Positions 1-8,140 of a stretch of 25,592 bases of DNA are shown piece by piece. The notes under the pieces were generated by a model that saw only the letters and a list, made by a program, of their open reading frames with translations, did not search any database and had not been told where the DNA came from. The position numbers were made by a program, and so were the translations under genes. Origin of the DNA: an uncultured Clostridia bacterium (GTDB lineage Bacteria; Bacillota; Clostridia; TANB77; CAG-508); NCBI GenBank assembly GCA_947628885.1, contig CANRBO010000002.1:1-25592 (forward strand), written 5' to 3'. How positions within the stretch are numbered: the first letter of the stretch is position 1; every line of letters starts with the position of its first letter.

Positions 1-443
1 GGTCCCATTGAACCTGGTCTTCTATGATACATAGAACCATGTCCCATTGGTCCTCTTGATTGTCCATGACGTTTGATAACACCTTGGAATCCCTTTCCTT
101 TTGAAGTTCCTTGTATGTCAACTTTATCTCCAACTGAAAATACATCAGCCTTTAACTCGTCGCCAACATTAATTCCTTCTATAGAATCTAGTCTAAATTC
201 TCTTAAATATTTTTTAGGTGTAAGTTTAGATTTTGTAAACTTTCCTAATTGTGGTTTTGTAAGTTTTCTTTCTTTAACATCTCCAAAACCTAATTGAACT
301 CCTTGATAACCATCTTGTTCAACAGTTTTTATTTGAGTAACTGTGCATGGTCCAACTTCAATTACTGTTACTGGAATAACTTTTCCTTCTTCATCAAATA
401 TTTGAGTCATCCCAATTTTCTTTCCTATTAATGCTTTTTCCAT
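1..443 (-). CDS. rplC: 50S ribosomal protein L3 (3' part missing, cut by window edge)
   Basis: Early-assembling 23S rRNA-binding protein whose central loop reaches the peptidyl transferase centre. Translating from the ATG at 441-443 gives MEKALIGKKIGMTQIFDEEG, the usual L3 N-terminus. Further in are the KGKGFQGVIKRHG core and a GPMGHGSMYHRRPGSMGP stretch, the conserved Gly/His-rich loop. About 147 codons are present; a full L3 is about 205-215, so the C-terminal third lies off the left edge. The start is fixed by AGGAGG at about 453-458. It follows rpsJ in the same direction, the standard S10-operon order (rpsJ, rplC, rplD and so on), but across an unusually long spacer. Confidence 0.97.
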   Translation of the reverse strand, partial: MEKALIGKKIGMTQIFDEEGKVIPVTVIEVGPCTVTQIKTVEQDGYQGVQLGFGDVKERKLTKPQLGKFTKSKLTPKKYLREFRLDSIEGINVGDELKADVFSVGDKVDIQGTSKGKGFQGVIKRHGQSRGPMGHGSMYHRRPGSMG

Positions 444-615
444 TATTATTCACTCCTCCTATTGGCTAACTTTTTTAAACTTCGTCTTGCGTTGTTAAAT
501 CTTCACTCAAAATTTTCAACATACACGCAGTATATCTCAAATTTTTTCGTTTGATTTGCCTAGCAATACTTGTTTTAAATTTTTTCTTCTTGTTAGCATT
601 GGTTTTAAATTTTTA
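444..615. other. Long spacer inside the S10 operon with short repeats and a hairpin
   Basis: The rpsJ-rplC gap is 172 bp; in most Bacillota it is a few tens of bases. Apart from the rplC ribosome site I see no gene. It is bounded by GCTAAC (465-470) and its complement GTTAGC (592-597). It holds two imperfect direct copies of TAGCA...TTTTAAATTTTT (561-587 and 594-612). Near its centre is a small hairpin, ATAC-ACGCA-GTAT (521-533), within a context (AACATAC...GTATATCTCA, 518-539) that recurs on the minus strand at 9362-9384. It could be an inserted miniature element or repetitive extragenic sequence. Function unknown. Confidence 0.5.
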
Positions 616-975
616 TTATAATTTAATTTCTATATCAACACCTGCAGGTAACTCAATTTTCATTAAGCTGTCAACTGTTTTTTGTGTTGGATATAAGATA
701 TCGATAACTCTTTTGTGAGTTCTTAATTCAAATTGTTCTCTTGAATCTTTGTCTTTGTGTGGAGAACGTAAAATTGTTACAACTTCCTTTTCTGTTGGAA
801 GTGGAATAGGTCCTGAAACTTTTGCTCCTGTCTTTTTAGCAGTATCTACTATCTTTTCAGCAGACTGTTCTAAAACTACATGGTCATAAGCTTTTAGTCT
901 TATTCTGATCTTCTCGCTTTTTTGTGCTACTTTTGTTGTTTCAACTTTTTTCTCACTTTCTTTCTTTGTTGCCAT
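616..975 (-). CDS. rpsJ: 30S ribosomal protein S10 with Lys-rich N-terminal extension
   Basis: Component of the 30S head, and as NusE a partner of NusB in antitermination complexes; nusB is elsewhere in this window. The core begins at about residue 20 with EKIRIRLKAYDHVVLEQSA and continues through the conserved TGAKVSGPIPLPTEKEVVTILRSPHKDKDSREQFELRTHKR region, ending GVDIEIKL. The protein is 119 aa against a usual 100-105. The excess is a charged N-terminal tail of about 17 residues (MATKKESEKKVETTKVAQ). There is no internal Met near the normal start, and a GGAGGG ribosome site lies just upstream of the ATG at 973-975, so the extension looks genuine. First gene of the S10 operon. Confidence 0.97.
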   Translation of the reverse strand: MATKKESEKKVETTKVAQKSEKIRIRLKAYDHVVLEQSAEKIVDTAKKTGAKVSGPIPLPTEKEVVTILRSPHKDKDSREQFELRTHKRVIDILYPTQKTVDSLMKIELPAGVDIEIKL

Positions 976-1218
976 TTTTGTTTTCCCTCCTTAAAAATTT
1001 TAATATTTTTGGTCGGAAGTTATAAACGCACCCTGGTGTTTCTATTATTACCATTATAAAATCCCAAGTTTGCATGATTATCTTGGGGCTAAAGTGCTAT
1101 AATATTTATAAAACTTGCCGCCTGGTCTTAAGCCAAGACATACTCCATAGAAGTTCCCTCCATCACCTTGTTTTCAAGGTGTGTAGCCACATTCTACTTC
1201 ATCGCTATCATCTACATG
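976..1218 (-). promoter_or_regulatory. Structured 5' leader of the S10 operon
   Basis: About 240 nt separate the promoter at 1226-1254 from rpsJ. Visible structures, read on the minus strand, are a perfect hairpin CACCTTG-AAAA-CAAGGTG (1164-1181), a short GTCTT/AAGAC stem next to a CCAGGCGGCAAG segment (about 1110-1135), and a CCCAAG/CTTGGG stem followed by ATTTTATAA (1063-1087) that could act as a weak terminator or attenuator. Long structured leaders that autoregulate ribosomal-protein operons are common in Bacillota. That this one is a ribosomal-protein-binding leader is inference; I cannot match it to a named family. Confidence 0.55.
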
Positions 1219-1225
1219 CTTTTCT

Positions 1226-1254
1226 ATTATATAATAGAATTAATACAAAGTCAA
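1226..1254 (-). promoter_or_regulatory. Sigma-A promoter of the S10 operon
   Basis: On the minus strand TTGACT (1249-1254) and a consensus TATAAT (1226-1231) are separated by exactly 17 bp. The predicted start is near 1218, upstream of the structured leader. This is the strongest promoter-like sequence before rpsJ. Confidence 0.85.
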
Positions 1255-1301
1255 GTGATTTCCTTGTATTTTTTTTATTATTTTCATAATTTTTCATACA
1301 A

Positions 1302-1325
1302 GTTGCATTTAGCTTTTCACTTGAC
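1302..1325. repeat. 24-bp dispersed motif, copy 1 (possible IS-end remnant)
   Basis: GTTGCATTTA followed by TTTTCACTTGAC. It matches 21 of 24 positions of the copy at 18492-18515. It lies between the ctpA stop and the S10 promoter. The GTTGCATTTA...TTGAC pattern resembles ends of some IS30-family elements as I remember them. There is no transposase or second end here, so that identity is a guess. Confidence 0.4.
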
Positions 1326-1373
1326 CTATATTTTTTTATTTAATTGATTTTACTTTTGCAATTAATCTTTTAT

Positions 1374-2636
1374 TTATTTTAATATTTCAATTGCTCTTTT
1401 TAAAGATTTATCTTTATTTTTATCTAATTTTCCTAAAAATATTTCGTCATCTATTACCTTTATATCAGGTTCTACACCTTTTTTATTTATCGTATTTCCA
1501 TTTGGAGTAAAATATTCTTCTGTTGTTATTTTTAAACCACTTCCGTCAGTCAATTCATATAATGTTTGTATTACTCCCTTTCCATAGGTATTATTTCCTA
1601 TTATTGTTACATCTTCACATAGATCTTTTAATGTTCCAGCTAGGATTTCTGATGCACTTGCAGAATATTCATTTACTAGCAATGCTGTTTTCATGCTTAT
1701 TTTTCTATCTTTTTTTGAAATTACTAATTGTTCTTTTCCTTCCTTATTTTTTTCTATTAATAATGTCTTTCCTTTTTCTACAAATAAATCAGCTATATCA
1801 GTAGCCTCATCAACAATTCCTCCACCATTTGTCCTTACATCTACTATTAATGATTTCATACCTTGATTTACAAGATTATCATATTCTTCTTCAAATTGCT
1901 CTGCTAGTTTAAAGCCGTCAAAAGTTGATATATAAATATAACCAATTTTATTATCTAACATCATTGAATCTACACCAACAAGTTCTACATTAGCTCTTTT
2001 TATTTCAAATTCTATTATTTCTTCTTGGTTGTCATCTTCTACACTATTTGTTTCTTCATTTTCTTGAGCAATTTTTCTCTTTACTTTTATTTTTACATTT
2101 GTTCCTATTTTTCCTTTTATTCTTTCTGTTATAGTATCATAATTGTTTCCATTACATTGTTCCCCGTCTACCTCAATTATAACATCTCCTGGTTCTATTC
2201 CTGCTTTTTTAGCAGGCGAATTTTTAATTGTATTATACACAACTATTTCGTTTGAAATCTCATTTAATGTTATTTCTACACCTATTCCTACATATTTGCC
2301 TGATGTATCAGCAGAATATTCTTCCATTTCTTCTTTAGGAAAATATTCTGTATATTCATCTCCTAATGCCGCTACATATCCTTTTATTGCTCCTTCCATA
2401 AGTTCTTCTTCGGTCTTTTCTTCACCTATAAATTCTAGTTCTATTTTTTTATTTATTAAATTTAATTTTGATTCTAGGCTATCTGATAAAAATATACTTC
2501 CAATTGATGATGTTGACATTTTATTATTTGTTCCACCATATACCCATAATATTGTAATTGAAAATGTCACAATTGCTGTTATTACAATTGTCATTAAATT
2601 TCTAAAAAATTGATTTTTTTTCATCTTCGTTTTCAT
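1374..2636 (-). CDS. ctpA: S41 family C-terminal processing peptidase (CtpA/CtpB type)
   Basis: Membrane-anchored serine protease acting outside the membrane. Residues 13-33 form one hydrophobic anchor. A PDZ domain covers about 105-190 (GVGVEITL-like entry, then PAKKAGIEPGDVIIEVDG), followed by the S41 fold. The catalytic pair is visible: Ser in NEYSASASE (probably Ser327) and Lys353 in TYGKGVIQT. At 420 aa the length is normal. The ribosome site GGGAAGG abuts the first ATG (2634-2636), so Met5 (ATG at 2622-2624) is also a possible start. Last gene of the ftsE-ftsX-M23-M23-ctpA run, 28 bp after the preceding M23 gene. Known relatives process cell-wall hydrolases or sporulation regulators; here the neighbours suggest turnover of the FtsEX-controlled hydrolases (inference). 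Confidence 0.93.
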   Translation of the reverse strand: MKTKMKKNQFFRNLMTIVITAIVTFSITILWVYGGTNNKMSTSSIGSIFLSDSLESKLNLINKKIELEFIGEEKTEEELMEGAIKGYVAALGDEYTEYFPKEEMEEYSADTSGKYVGIGVEITLNEISNEIVVYNTIKNSPAKKAGIEPGDVIIEVDGEQCNGNNYDTITERIKGKIGTNVKIKVKRKIAQENEETNSVEDDNQEEIIEFEIKRANVELVGVDSMMLDNKIGYIYISTFDGFKLAEQFEEEYDNLVNQGMKSLIVDVRTNGGGIVDEATDIADLFVEKGKTLLIEKNKEGKEQLVISKKDRKISMKTALLVNEYSASASEILAGTLKDLCEDVTIIGNNTYGKGVIQTLYELTDGSGLKITTEEYFTPNGNTINKKGVEPDIKVIDDEIFLGKLDKNKDKSLKRAIEILK

Positions 2637-2664
2637 CCTTCCCTGCTCTTATTCAAAATCTCTT

Positions 2665-3888
2665 TTATTCTTCTCCTGATAAATATTTTTTAGGATCTGT
2701 TGCAACTCCGTTTTCTCTAACTTCAAAATGAACGTGTGGTCCTGTCGAATTTCCTGTTGAACCCATTTCCATTATTACATCTCCTTTTGCTACAACCTCT
2801 CCAACATTTTTTAGTAATTTACTTCCATGTCCATATAATGTAACCACTTTTATACCTTCTTCATTAATTCCATGGTCTATCATTACCATGTTTCCATATC
2901 CTCCTGTATTAAAGGCAGAATATATTATTACTCCGTCTGCTGCTGCATAGACTGGATCTCCCGTTGCTCCTCCAATGTCTATTCCGTCATGATTTTTTAT
3001 TATTCCTTGAATTGGATGAAGCCTTGTTCCATAAGCAGATGTGATATATGATGTAGTATAAGTTGGCCACATCATCACTCCTCCTGAATATTGTAAATCA
3101 TAAGTTGATCCTGATATTGCGTATTGTATTAAATTTTCAAGTTCTTGTTGCTGTCTTATATAAGCATCAATTTCAGATTTTAATTTTTGCTCGCTTTCAG
3201 TTAGACTTAACTTATGATTTTCCACAATGGTTCTTGTGTTTGTTAAGACCACAGTTTGTTCTTCTGCTTGTGCTTTTATAATCTTCATATTTGCTTTCTT
3301 TTCTTTTAATTCGTTTGCAAGTTTTTCTATTTTTTGTTTTTGTTCTGATAATTGAAATAAGCTTTTAGAATCATATTCAATTATTGTTTTTATAATATAA
3401 TATCTTGATATAAAATCTATGATATCGCTTGAATGCAATAATACATCTAAATAAGTAGTTGTACCGCTTTTATAAAGTGCAACTAATCTCTTTTTTAATA
3501 GGTCGTTTTTCCTATCATATTTGCTTTGAATATCTTCCATTTCTGATTGTGTATCATTTACTTGTTTTTGAATTTCTTGATATTCGCCATTTACTTTGTC
3601 TAATTTTTCCTGATATTCTGTTATTCTTTCTTCCAAATTCTGTATTTGTAAAAGAGAACTTGACAATTCTCCCTCTACATATTGTAATTGTTCTTTCGCA
3701 TGCTCCAAATTTTGTTTTACTTGTTCTTGTTGTTCTTGCAAAGTCAACACCCTATTAGAGTGTGTTGATTCATTGGTATTCGTTTCATTAGTCACATTAT
3801 CATCTGCAAAAGAATAACCAACAAAAGAAAAAATGATTAATATTATTAATACAATGCTTGTATATTTTTCTTTTTTAGTATTAATCAT
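2665..3888 (-). CDS. Exported coiled-coil M23 (LytM) peptidoglycan endopeptidase, EnvC/PcsB-like
   Basis: Signal peptide at residues 1-28 (basic start, hydrophobic 11-26, GYSFA cleavage region). A long Glu/Gln/Lys-rich coiled coil spans about 47-255, and a LytM domain about 270-395. Zinc ligands appear intact: HDGID (His300, Asp304) and HVH (His385, His387), with LYGHG in between. The coiled coil plus LytM plan is that of EnvC/PcsB-type hydrolases, which are activated by FtsEX. The gene lies downstream of ftsEX and a paralogue and upstream of ctpA. Unlike EnvC, the zinc site is complete, so it is probably an active enzyme. The 182-bp gap from the paralogue (3889-4070) may hold its own promoter, but I found no clean -35/-10 pair. 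Confidence 0.9.
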   Translation of the reverse strand: MINTKKEKYTSIVLIILIIFSFVGYSFADDNVTNETNTNESTHSNRVLTLQEQQEQVKQNLEHAKEQLQYVEGELSSSLLQIQNLEERITEYQEKLDKVNGEYQEIQKQVNDTQSEMEDIQSKYDRKNDLLKKRLVALYKSGTTTYLDVLLHSSDIIDFISRYYIIKTIIEYDSKSLFQLSEQKQKIEKLANELKEKKANMKIIKAQAEEQTVVLTNTRTIVENHKLSLTESEQKLKSEIDAYIRQQQELENLIQYAISGSTYDLQYSGGVMMWPTYTTSYITSAYGTRLHPIQGIIKNHDGIDIGGATGDPVYAAADGVIIYSAFNTGGYGNMVMIDHGINEEGIKVVTLYGHGSKLLKNVGEVVAKGDVIMEMGSTGNSTGPHVHFEVRENGVATDPKKYLSGEE

Positions 3889-4070
3889 TTTTTCCTTCCT
3901 TTCTTTTAAATTATTTTATTCATAATGCAAATTGTTATTCTAATTTAAAAAATATTATACTTAAGTCACCTTGTTTACTTTTATACACAATTTAAATGGA
4001 GCATATTGCTATATCGAGACATTGTTTCAAGATGTATAAATATAATATTTTTTATTTTGGTTATCTATTT

Positions 4071-5249
4071 TTAAGATTCTGTTGCAGCTCCAGCTGCCAA
4101 AGTGTATCCGCCTGGCAAATAATCTAATGGATTCAATGGTGATTTACTAAAGAATTCAGTTGTTGATGATGCTTGTCTTATTTCAAAATGTAGGTGTGGT
4201 GCTGTACTACTTCCTGAATTTCCCGATGTTGCTATAACTTGTCCTTGTGTTACATATTGACCATTGCTTATTTTACTTGCTGATAAGTGTCCATATAGTG
4301 TTACATATCCACTACCATGGAATACCATTATGTAAGTACCATATCCATATCTATCATAAGCATTGTATGCATATCCAGTAGCTGATGCATAAACATTTTC
4401 GTAACTTGCTCCTATATCTATTCCTTTGTGCATCCTTCCCCACCTATGTTTTACGGTTGAAGTGACTACCTTATTATTGCAAGGCCATATAAAACTTCCG
4501 TCAAATTTTAATCCATTTGTATTTAGTTGTGCTTGAGCTTGACGTGCAGCTGCTGCCAATTCTGCATTTACTCTTGCCATAGCTTGATTATAAGAATCGA
4601 TTTCTGCTTGTTTTGCTTTTTCTTCCTGTGTTAAAGATTCAATTTTACTTTCTTTTTGAACTTGCTTTGCAGTTAACAAAACATTTTTTGCATCTTTTTC
4701 AGCCTTAACGTTATCTACTTCTTTCTTTTTCTTTTCTAGTTCTTGTTTTGCATTTTCTAATGATTGTTTTTCCTCTGTAACTTTATTTATTAATTTTGTA
4801 TCTGCATCTGCTATTTGCTCTAGTGCATCAAATGAAGCTAACATATCCATATAACTTGATGCTCCTAGCAAAACATCTAAATAAGATAAACTTCCATTTT
4901 TATACATTGATACAAGTCTTTTTTTCAAAAGCTCTTGTTTTGCTTCTAATTCTTTTTGCTTTTCATCTATTTCTTTTTCTTTTTCTGAAATTGAATTATT
5001 TAATTCTGATAATTGATTTTCTAATCCCTTAATTTCATTATTTAAGGCACTTATTTGTTCATTTAACGAATCTAATTCGCTTTGCTCATTTTTCTTTTCA
5101 GTTGTTATGTCATTTTTTTCTCTTTGTGCTTGATTTATTTGCTCTTGTATTTTTTCTTTATCTGCTTGAGTAGCAGCGAAACTATAATTCATTATGTACA
5201 TTAGTATAAACAGCACCATTGTTATTCCCAATAATACTTTGTTTTTCAT
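4071..5249 (-). CDS. Exported coiled-coil M23 (LytM) peptidoglycan endopeptidase, paralogue next to ftsX
   Basis: Signal peptide at residues 1-25 (ends NYSFAA), an almost uninterrupted coiled coil at about 28-240, then a LytM domain at about 250-380. Zinc ligands are intact: HKGID (His274, Asp278) and HLH (His352, His354), with LYGHLS. The KKRLVSMYKNGS..YLDVLLG segment in the coil closely matches KKRLVALYKSGT..YLDVLLH of the neighbouring M23 protein, so the two arose by duplication. It starts 47 bp downstream of ftsX, the position of the FtsEX-activated hydrolase (PcsB, CwlO or EnvC) in many bacteria. The ribosome site AGGAGG precedes the ATG at 5249. Role: septal or lateral wall cleavage driven by FtsEX (family knowledge plus context). 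Confidence 0.92.
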   Translation of the reverse strand: MKNKVLLGITMVLFILMYIMNYSFAATQADKEKIQEQINQAQREKNDITTEKKNEQSELDSLNEQISALNNEIKGLENQLSELNNSISEKEKEIDEKQKELEAKQELLKKRLVSMYKNGSLSYLDVLLGASSYMDMLASFDALEQIADADTKLINKVTEEKQSLENAKQELEKKKKEVDNVKAEKDAKNVLLTAKQVQKESKIESLTQEEKAKQAEIDSYNQAMARVNAELAAAARQAQAQLNTNGLKFDGSFIWPCNNKVVTSTVKHRWGRMHKGIDIGASYENVYASATGYAYNAYDRYGYGTYIMVFHGSGYVTLYGHLSASKISNGQYVTQGQVIATSGNSGSSTAPHLHFEIRQASSTTEFFSKSPLNPLDYLPGGYTLAAGAATES

Positions 5250-5295
5250 ACGTATCCTCCTATAATTACTTATTCAAATTTTTGTGTAATTACTT

Positions 5296-6201
5296 TTATA
5301 CTTTTAGATATTTTCTCATTGAAATTATACTTCCAAGGATTCCTATTCCTGTACCTAATACAAAGTAAACTATTAATAATTTAGCAAATATATCTGAGAA
5401 ACTATATAATGTCATATTTATAATTTGTACTACTGATGATGATAAAATTCCATTTACAGCTGAATTATAAGCTAATCCAACTATTGCAAGTGTTATTAAA
5501 GCAGATACTACTCCAATAATTATACCTTCAACAATAAATGGTCCTCTGATAAATCCATTTGTTGCCCCAACGTATTTCATTATTGAGATTTCTCTTCTTC
5601 TTGCATATACTGTAAGTTTTATAGTATATGAAATTATAAACACTGATATCACTACCAAAATTACAAGTAAAACTAGAGTTGCCATTTGTATACCTTTAGC
5701 AACTGTTGCTAATGATGCAATTGTGTCATCTTGTGCTGTTATTTCCTCAACTCCACTTATTTGTAATACTTGCTCCTGCACCTGACTATTTAAAGTTAAA
5801 TCAGTTAATGTAACAAAATATGAATCAGGAAATGGATTATCAGTTTCATACTCTTCTAATATTTCAAGATTTCCACCAAGTCTTTCTTTTATTGAAGCTA
5901 ATGCATCTTCCTTTGAATAAAATGTAACTTGATTTACTCCGTCTATCTGTCTAATTTTTGTTTCCATGCTTTTAATTTGGTCTGTTTCTAAATCTTCTGA
6001 AATTATTACTCTCATACCTTGCTGACTTTCTACTTGTTTCATAATGAAATTAATATTTTCTCCAATTAGATAAAACACACCAAATATAAACATTGTAGCA
6101 CACATTATAATTATTGAAGCACTTGTCATCTTTTTCTGTTTTCCGACACTTCGAAATCCTTCACCAATCAAATACCCTATACTATTATATTTCACCGTCA
6201 T
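5296..6201 (-). CDS. ftsX: Cell division ABC transporter permease FtsX
   Basis: Permease half of FtsEX, which transmits ATP hydrolysis to extracellular peptidoglycan hydrolases. It opens with YNSIGYLIGEGFRSVGKQKKMT and has four hydrophobic segments: one after the short cytoplasmic start, then a large extracellular loop of about 120 residues, then three more. It ends in an RKYLKV tail. I place the start at the ATG at 6199-6201 (MTVKYNS) because AAAAAGG lies 5-6 bases upstream; an upstream in-frame ATG at 6240 lacks a ribosome site. The chosen start overlaps the end of ftsE by 17 nt, which points to translational coupling. About 301 aa, normal for the family. Confidence 0.95.
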   Translation of the reverse strand: MTVKYNSIGYLIGEGFRSVGKQKKMTSASIIIMCATMFIFGVFYLIGENINFIMKQVESQQGMRVIISEDLETDQIKSMETKIRQIDGVNQVTFYSKEDALASIKERLGGNLEILEEYETDNPFPDSYFVTLTDLTLNSQVQEQVLQISGVEEITAQDDTIASLATVAKGIQMATLVLLVILVVISVFIISYTIKLTVYARRREISIMKYVGATNGFIRGPFIVEGIIIGVVSALITLAIVGLAYNSAVNGILSSSVVQIINMTLYSFSDIFAKLLIVYFVLGTGIGILGSIISMRKYLKV

Positions 6202-6868
6202 ACCCACCTTTTTCATCACGTATAATATTACCTTGGTCAATACGAATAACTCTTTTATTCATTTTATCTACTATATCTTTTGCATGTGTTGCAACAACTA
6301 CAGTAGTTCCTCTTAAATTAATATCATTTAAAAGTTCCATAATATCCCATGCTGTATTAGGGTCCAAGTTTCCTGTAGGTTCATCTGCTATTAACATTGA
6401 TGGATTATTTACTATTGCTCTAGCTAGTGCAACTCTCTGTTGCTCTCCACCTGATAATTCATTTGGATAAACTTTAGCTTTATTTTCAAGACCTACCTGA
6501 GATAGTACCATAGGAACTTGTCTTCTTATATGTTTTGGAGTTGCCTTAACAACATGCATTGCAAATGCGACATTATCATATACAGTCTTATCAGGTAATA
6601 ATCTAAAGTCTTGGAAAACTATCCCCATACTTCTTCTTAAATATGGAATTCTACTAGGTTTTAAAAATGTTGTATCTTTTCCATTGATAATTATGTTACC
6701 TGAAGTTGGTTCTTCTTCTTTCAAAATTAATTTTATTATAGTTGATTTTCCTGAACCTGAACTTCCAACTAAAAATGCAAATTCACCTTTTTCAATGCTA
6801 AAATTAGCATTATGTACGGCATCTACGCCACCAGTGTATGATTTGCAAACATTTCTAAACTCAATCAT
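6185..6868 (-). CDS. ftsE: Cell division ATP-binding protein FtsE
   Basis: ATPase half of FtsEX. Walker A GSSGSGKST (about 35-43), Q-loop FQDFRL, signature LSGGEQQR (138-145), Walker B MLIADEPT (158-165) and the His of THAKD are all present. At 227 aa it has the standard length. The ribosome site AAGGAAG is about 8 bases before the ATG at 6866-6868. First gene of the operon, with a sigma-A promoter about 40 bp upstream. Confidence 0.97.
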   Translation of the reverse strand: MIEFRNVCKSYTGGVDAVHNANFSIEKGEFAFLVGSSGSGKSTIIKLILKEEEPTSGNIIINGKDTTFLKPSRIPYLRRSMGIVFQDFRLLPDKTVYDNVAFAMHVVKATPKHIRRQVPMVLSQVGLENKAKVYPNELSGGEQQRVALARAIVNNPSMLIADEPTGNLDPNTAWDIMELLNDINLRGTTVVVATHAKDIVDKMNKRVIRIDQGNIIRDEKGGYDGEI

Positions 6869-6906
6869 TATTGTTCTTCCTTTTTGTTTTAAAAATTACC
6901 ACTCAC

Positions 6907-6935
6907 ATCATATCAATAAAATTACATATTTTCAA
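6907..6935 (-). promoter_or_regulatory. Sigma-A promoter of the ftsEX-M23-ctpA operon
   Basis: Minus strand TTGAAA (6930-6935), 17-bp spacer, TATGAT (6907-6912), 38 bp before the ftsE start. No other convincing promoter is seen in the operon. Confidence 0.75.
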
Positions 6936-7019
6936 GTAGTATTTAAAAAATTTTTAAAATAACACTATTTTTTGTAACAATTTAGAAATTTTTAGTAAAT
7001 TTAATAGTATTTTTATGTG

Positions 7020-8081
7020 TTAAATTATTATTAACTTTTTATCTGATTTTGTTAAAACTTCCGGTACCATTTTATTCACTAAAATAGTATCTTCTATTCT
7101 AATCCCGAATTTTCCCGGTACATATATCCCCGGCTCATTTGTAACCACCATATTTTCTTTTAATGTAAAGCACGACCTTTGACTTATTATTGGGAATTCA
7201 TGTACATCTAGTCCTACTCCATGTCCTAATGCATGTATCATGCTATAATTTCTTGCGTTAAATTCACTTTCTAAACTTTTAGCTATTAATTTTCCTTCTG
7301 CATTGTCTTTCATTTTTTCTGTTGCTCTTGTTTGACATCCTAAAATAAAATTATATAATTCTCTTATTTCATCACTTACTTCTCCGACAAAAATCGTCCT
7401 TGTAATATCAGTACAAAATCCCTTATATTTAGCCCCAAAATCTATTGTGATGCAATCTCCTTTTTGTATCCTTCTATCAGTAGGCATTGCATGTGGTTTT
7501 GATGAATTTTCTCCACTTGCAACTATTGTTTCAAAAGCTACTCCGTCTGCGCCATTTTCAATAAAATACTTCTCTATTTCTAACGCTATTTCTCTTTCTG
7601 TCATTTCTTCTTTTATATATTCTAATAAATGTCTAAAACAATTATCTGTTATTTCTGAAGCTCTTCTTATTTTAGATATTTCATATTCATCTTTTATCAT
7701 CCTCATATTTTCTATAAGGTAATTTGTTTCAACTGCTTCTTTTAATCTGAATTTTCTAACATAATTTTTATATTGTGCATAAGTTATATGATTTTCTTCA
7801 ATTCCAATTCTTGTGCACTCAGCGAAAAAGCCCAAATAATCTTGTTCTGATACATTTGCGCTATCATACACAATAATCTCATCTCCAATGGTTATTGACT
7901 TATTTACTTGTTCTATGTATCTTGCATCAGTTAGCAAAATGTTCTCCCTATTGGTTATTAGGAAAACTCCTTCTGCATCTGTTCCTACAATATAATGAAT
8001 ATTGATTGGGTTAGTTACTATCATGCCATTAATGTCTAGTAACTTCATCTTTTCTCTTAGACTTCTAATTTTATAATTCAT
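7020..8081 (-). CDS. M24 family metallopeptidase (Xaa-Pro aminopeptidase/dipeptidase type)
   Basis: Two-domain pita-bread enzyme that removes residues N-terminal to proline. The N-terminal creatinase-like domain (MIVTNPINIHYIVGTDAEG) is followed by the catalytic domain. The metal-binding pattern is complete: TIDFGAKYKGFCTDITRT (two Asp), HALGHGVGLDVHE (His), NEPGIYVPG (Glu) and GIRIEDT (Glu). I choose the ATG at 8079-8081 (MNYKIRSLREKM), which has AGAAGGA eight bases upstream; a further in-frame ATG at 8123 has none. 353 aa, normal for the family. It is separated from ftsE by that operon's promoter, so it is its own unit. Its promoter would have to lie in the repeat-rich gap upstream, and none is obvious. 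Confidence 0.92.
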   Translation of the reverse strand: MNYKIRSLREKMKLLDINGMIVTNPINIHYIVGTDAEGVFLITNRENILLTDARYIEQVNKSITIGDEIIVYDSANVSEQDYLGFFAECTRIGIEENHITYAQYKNYVRKFRLKEAVETNYLIENMRMIKDEYEISKIRRASEITDNCFRHLLEYIKEEMTEREIALEIEKYFIENGADGVAFETIVASGENSSKPHAMPTDRRIQKGDCITIDFGAKYKGFCTDITRTIFVGEVSDEIRELYNFILGCQTRATEKMKDNAEGKLIAKSLESEFNARNYSMIHALGHGVGLDVHEFPIISQRSCFTLKENMVVTNEPGIYVPGKFGIRIEDTILVNKMVPEVLTKSDKKLIII

Positions 8082-8140
8082 AAGATTATTCCTTCTATTT
8101 ACATAAATATATATTTTATTCAATATTTAAATATCTATCT

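Noticed and set aside
1523..2613. Plus-strand ORFs opposite ctpA, and similar ones opposite most genes
   Set aside because: Leu/Phe/Ser-rich antisense shadows of AT-rich minus-strand genes, with no ribosome sites or domains.
3889..4070. An internal promoter between the two M23 genes
   Set aside because: A TATAAT occurs, but no -35 lies at 16-18 bp; TTGAAA and TTGTGT are misplaced.
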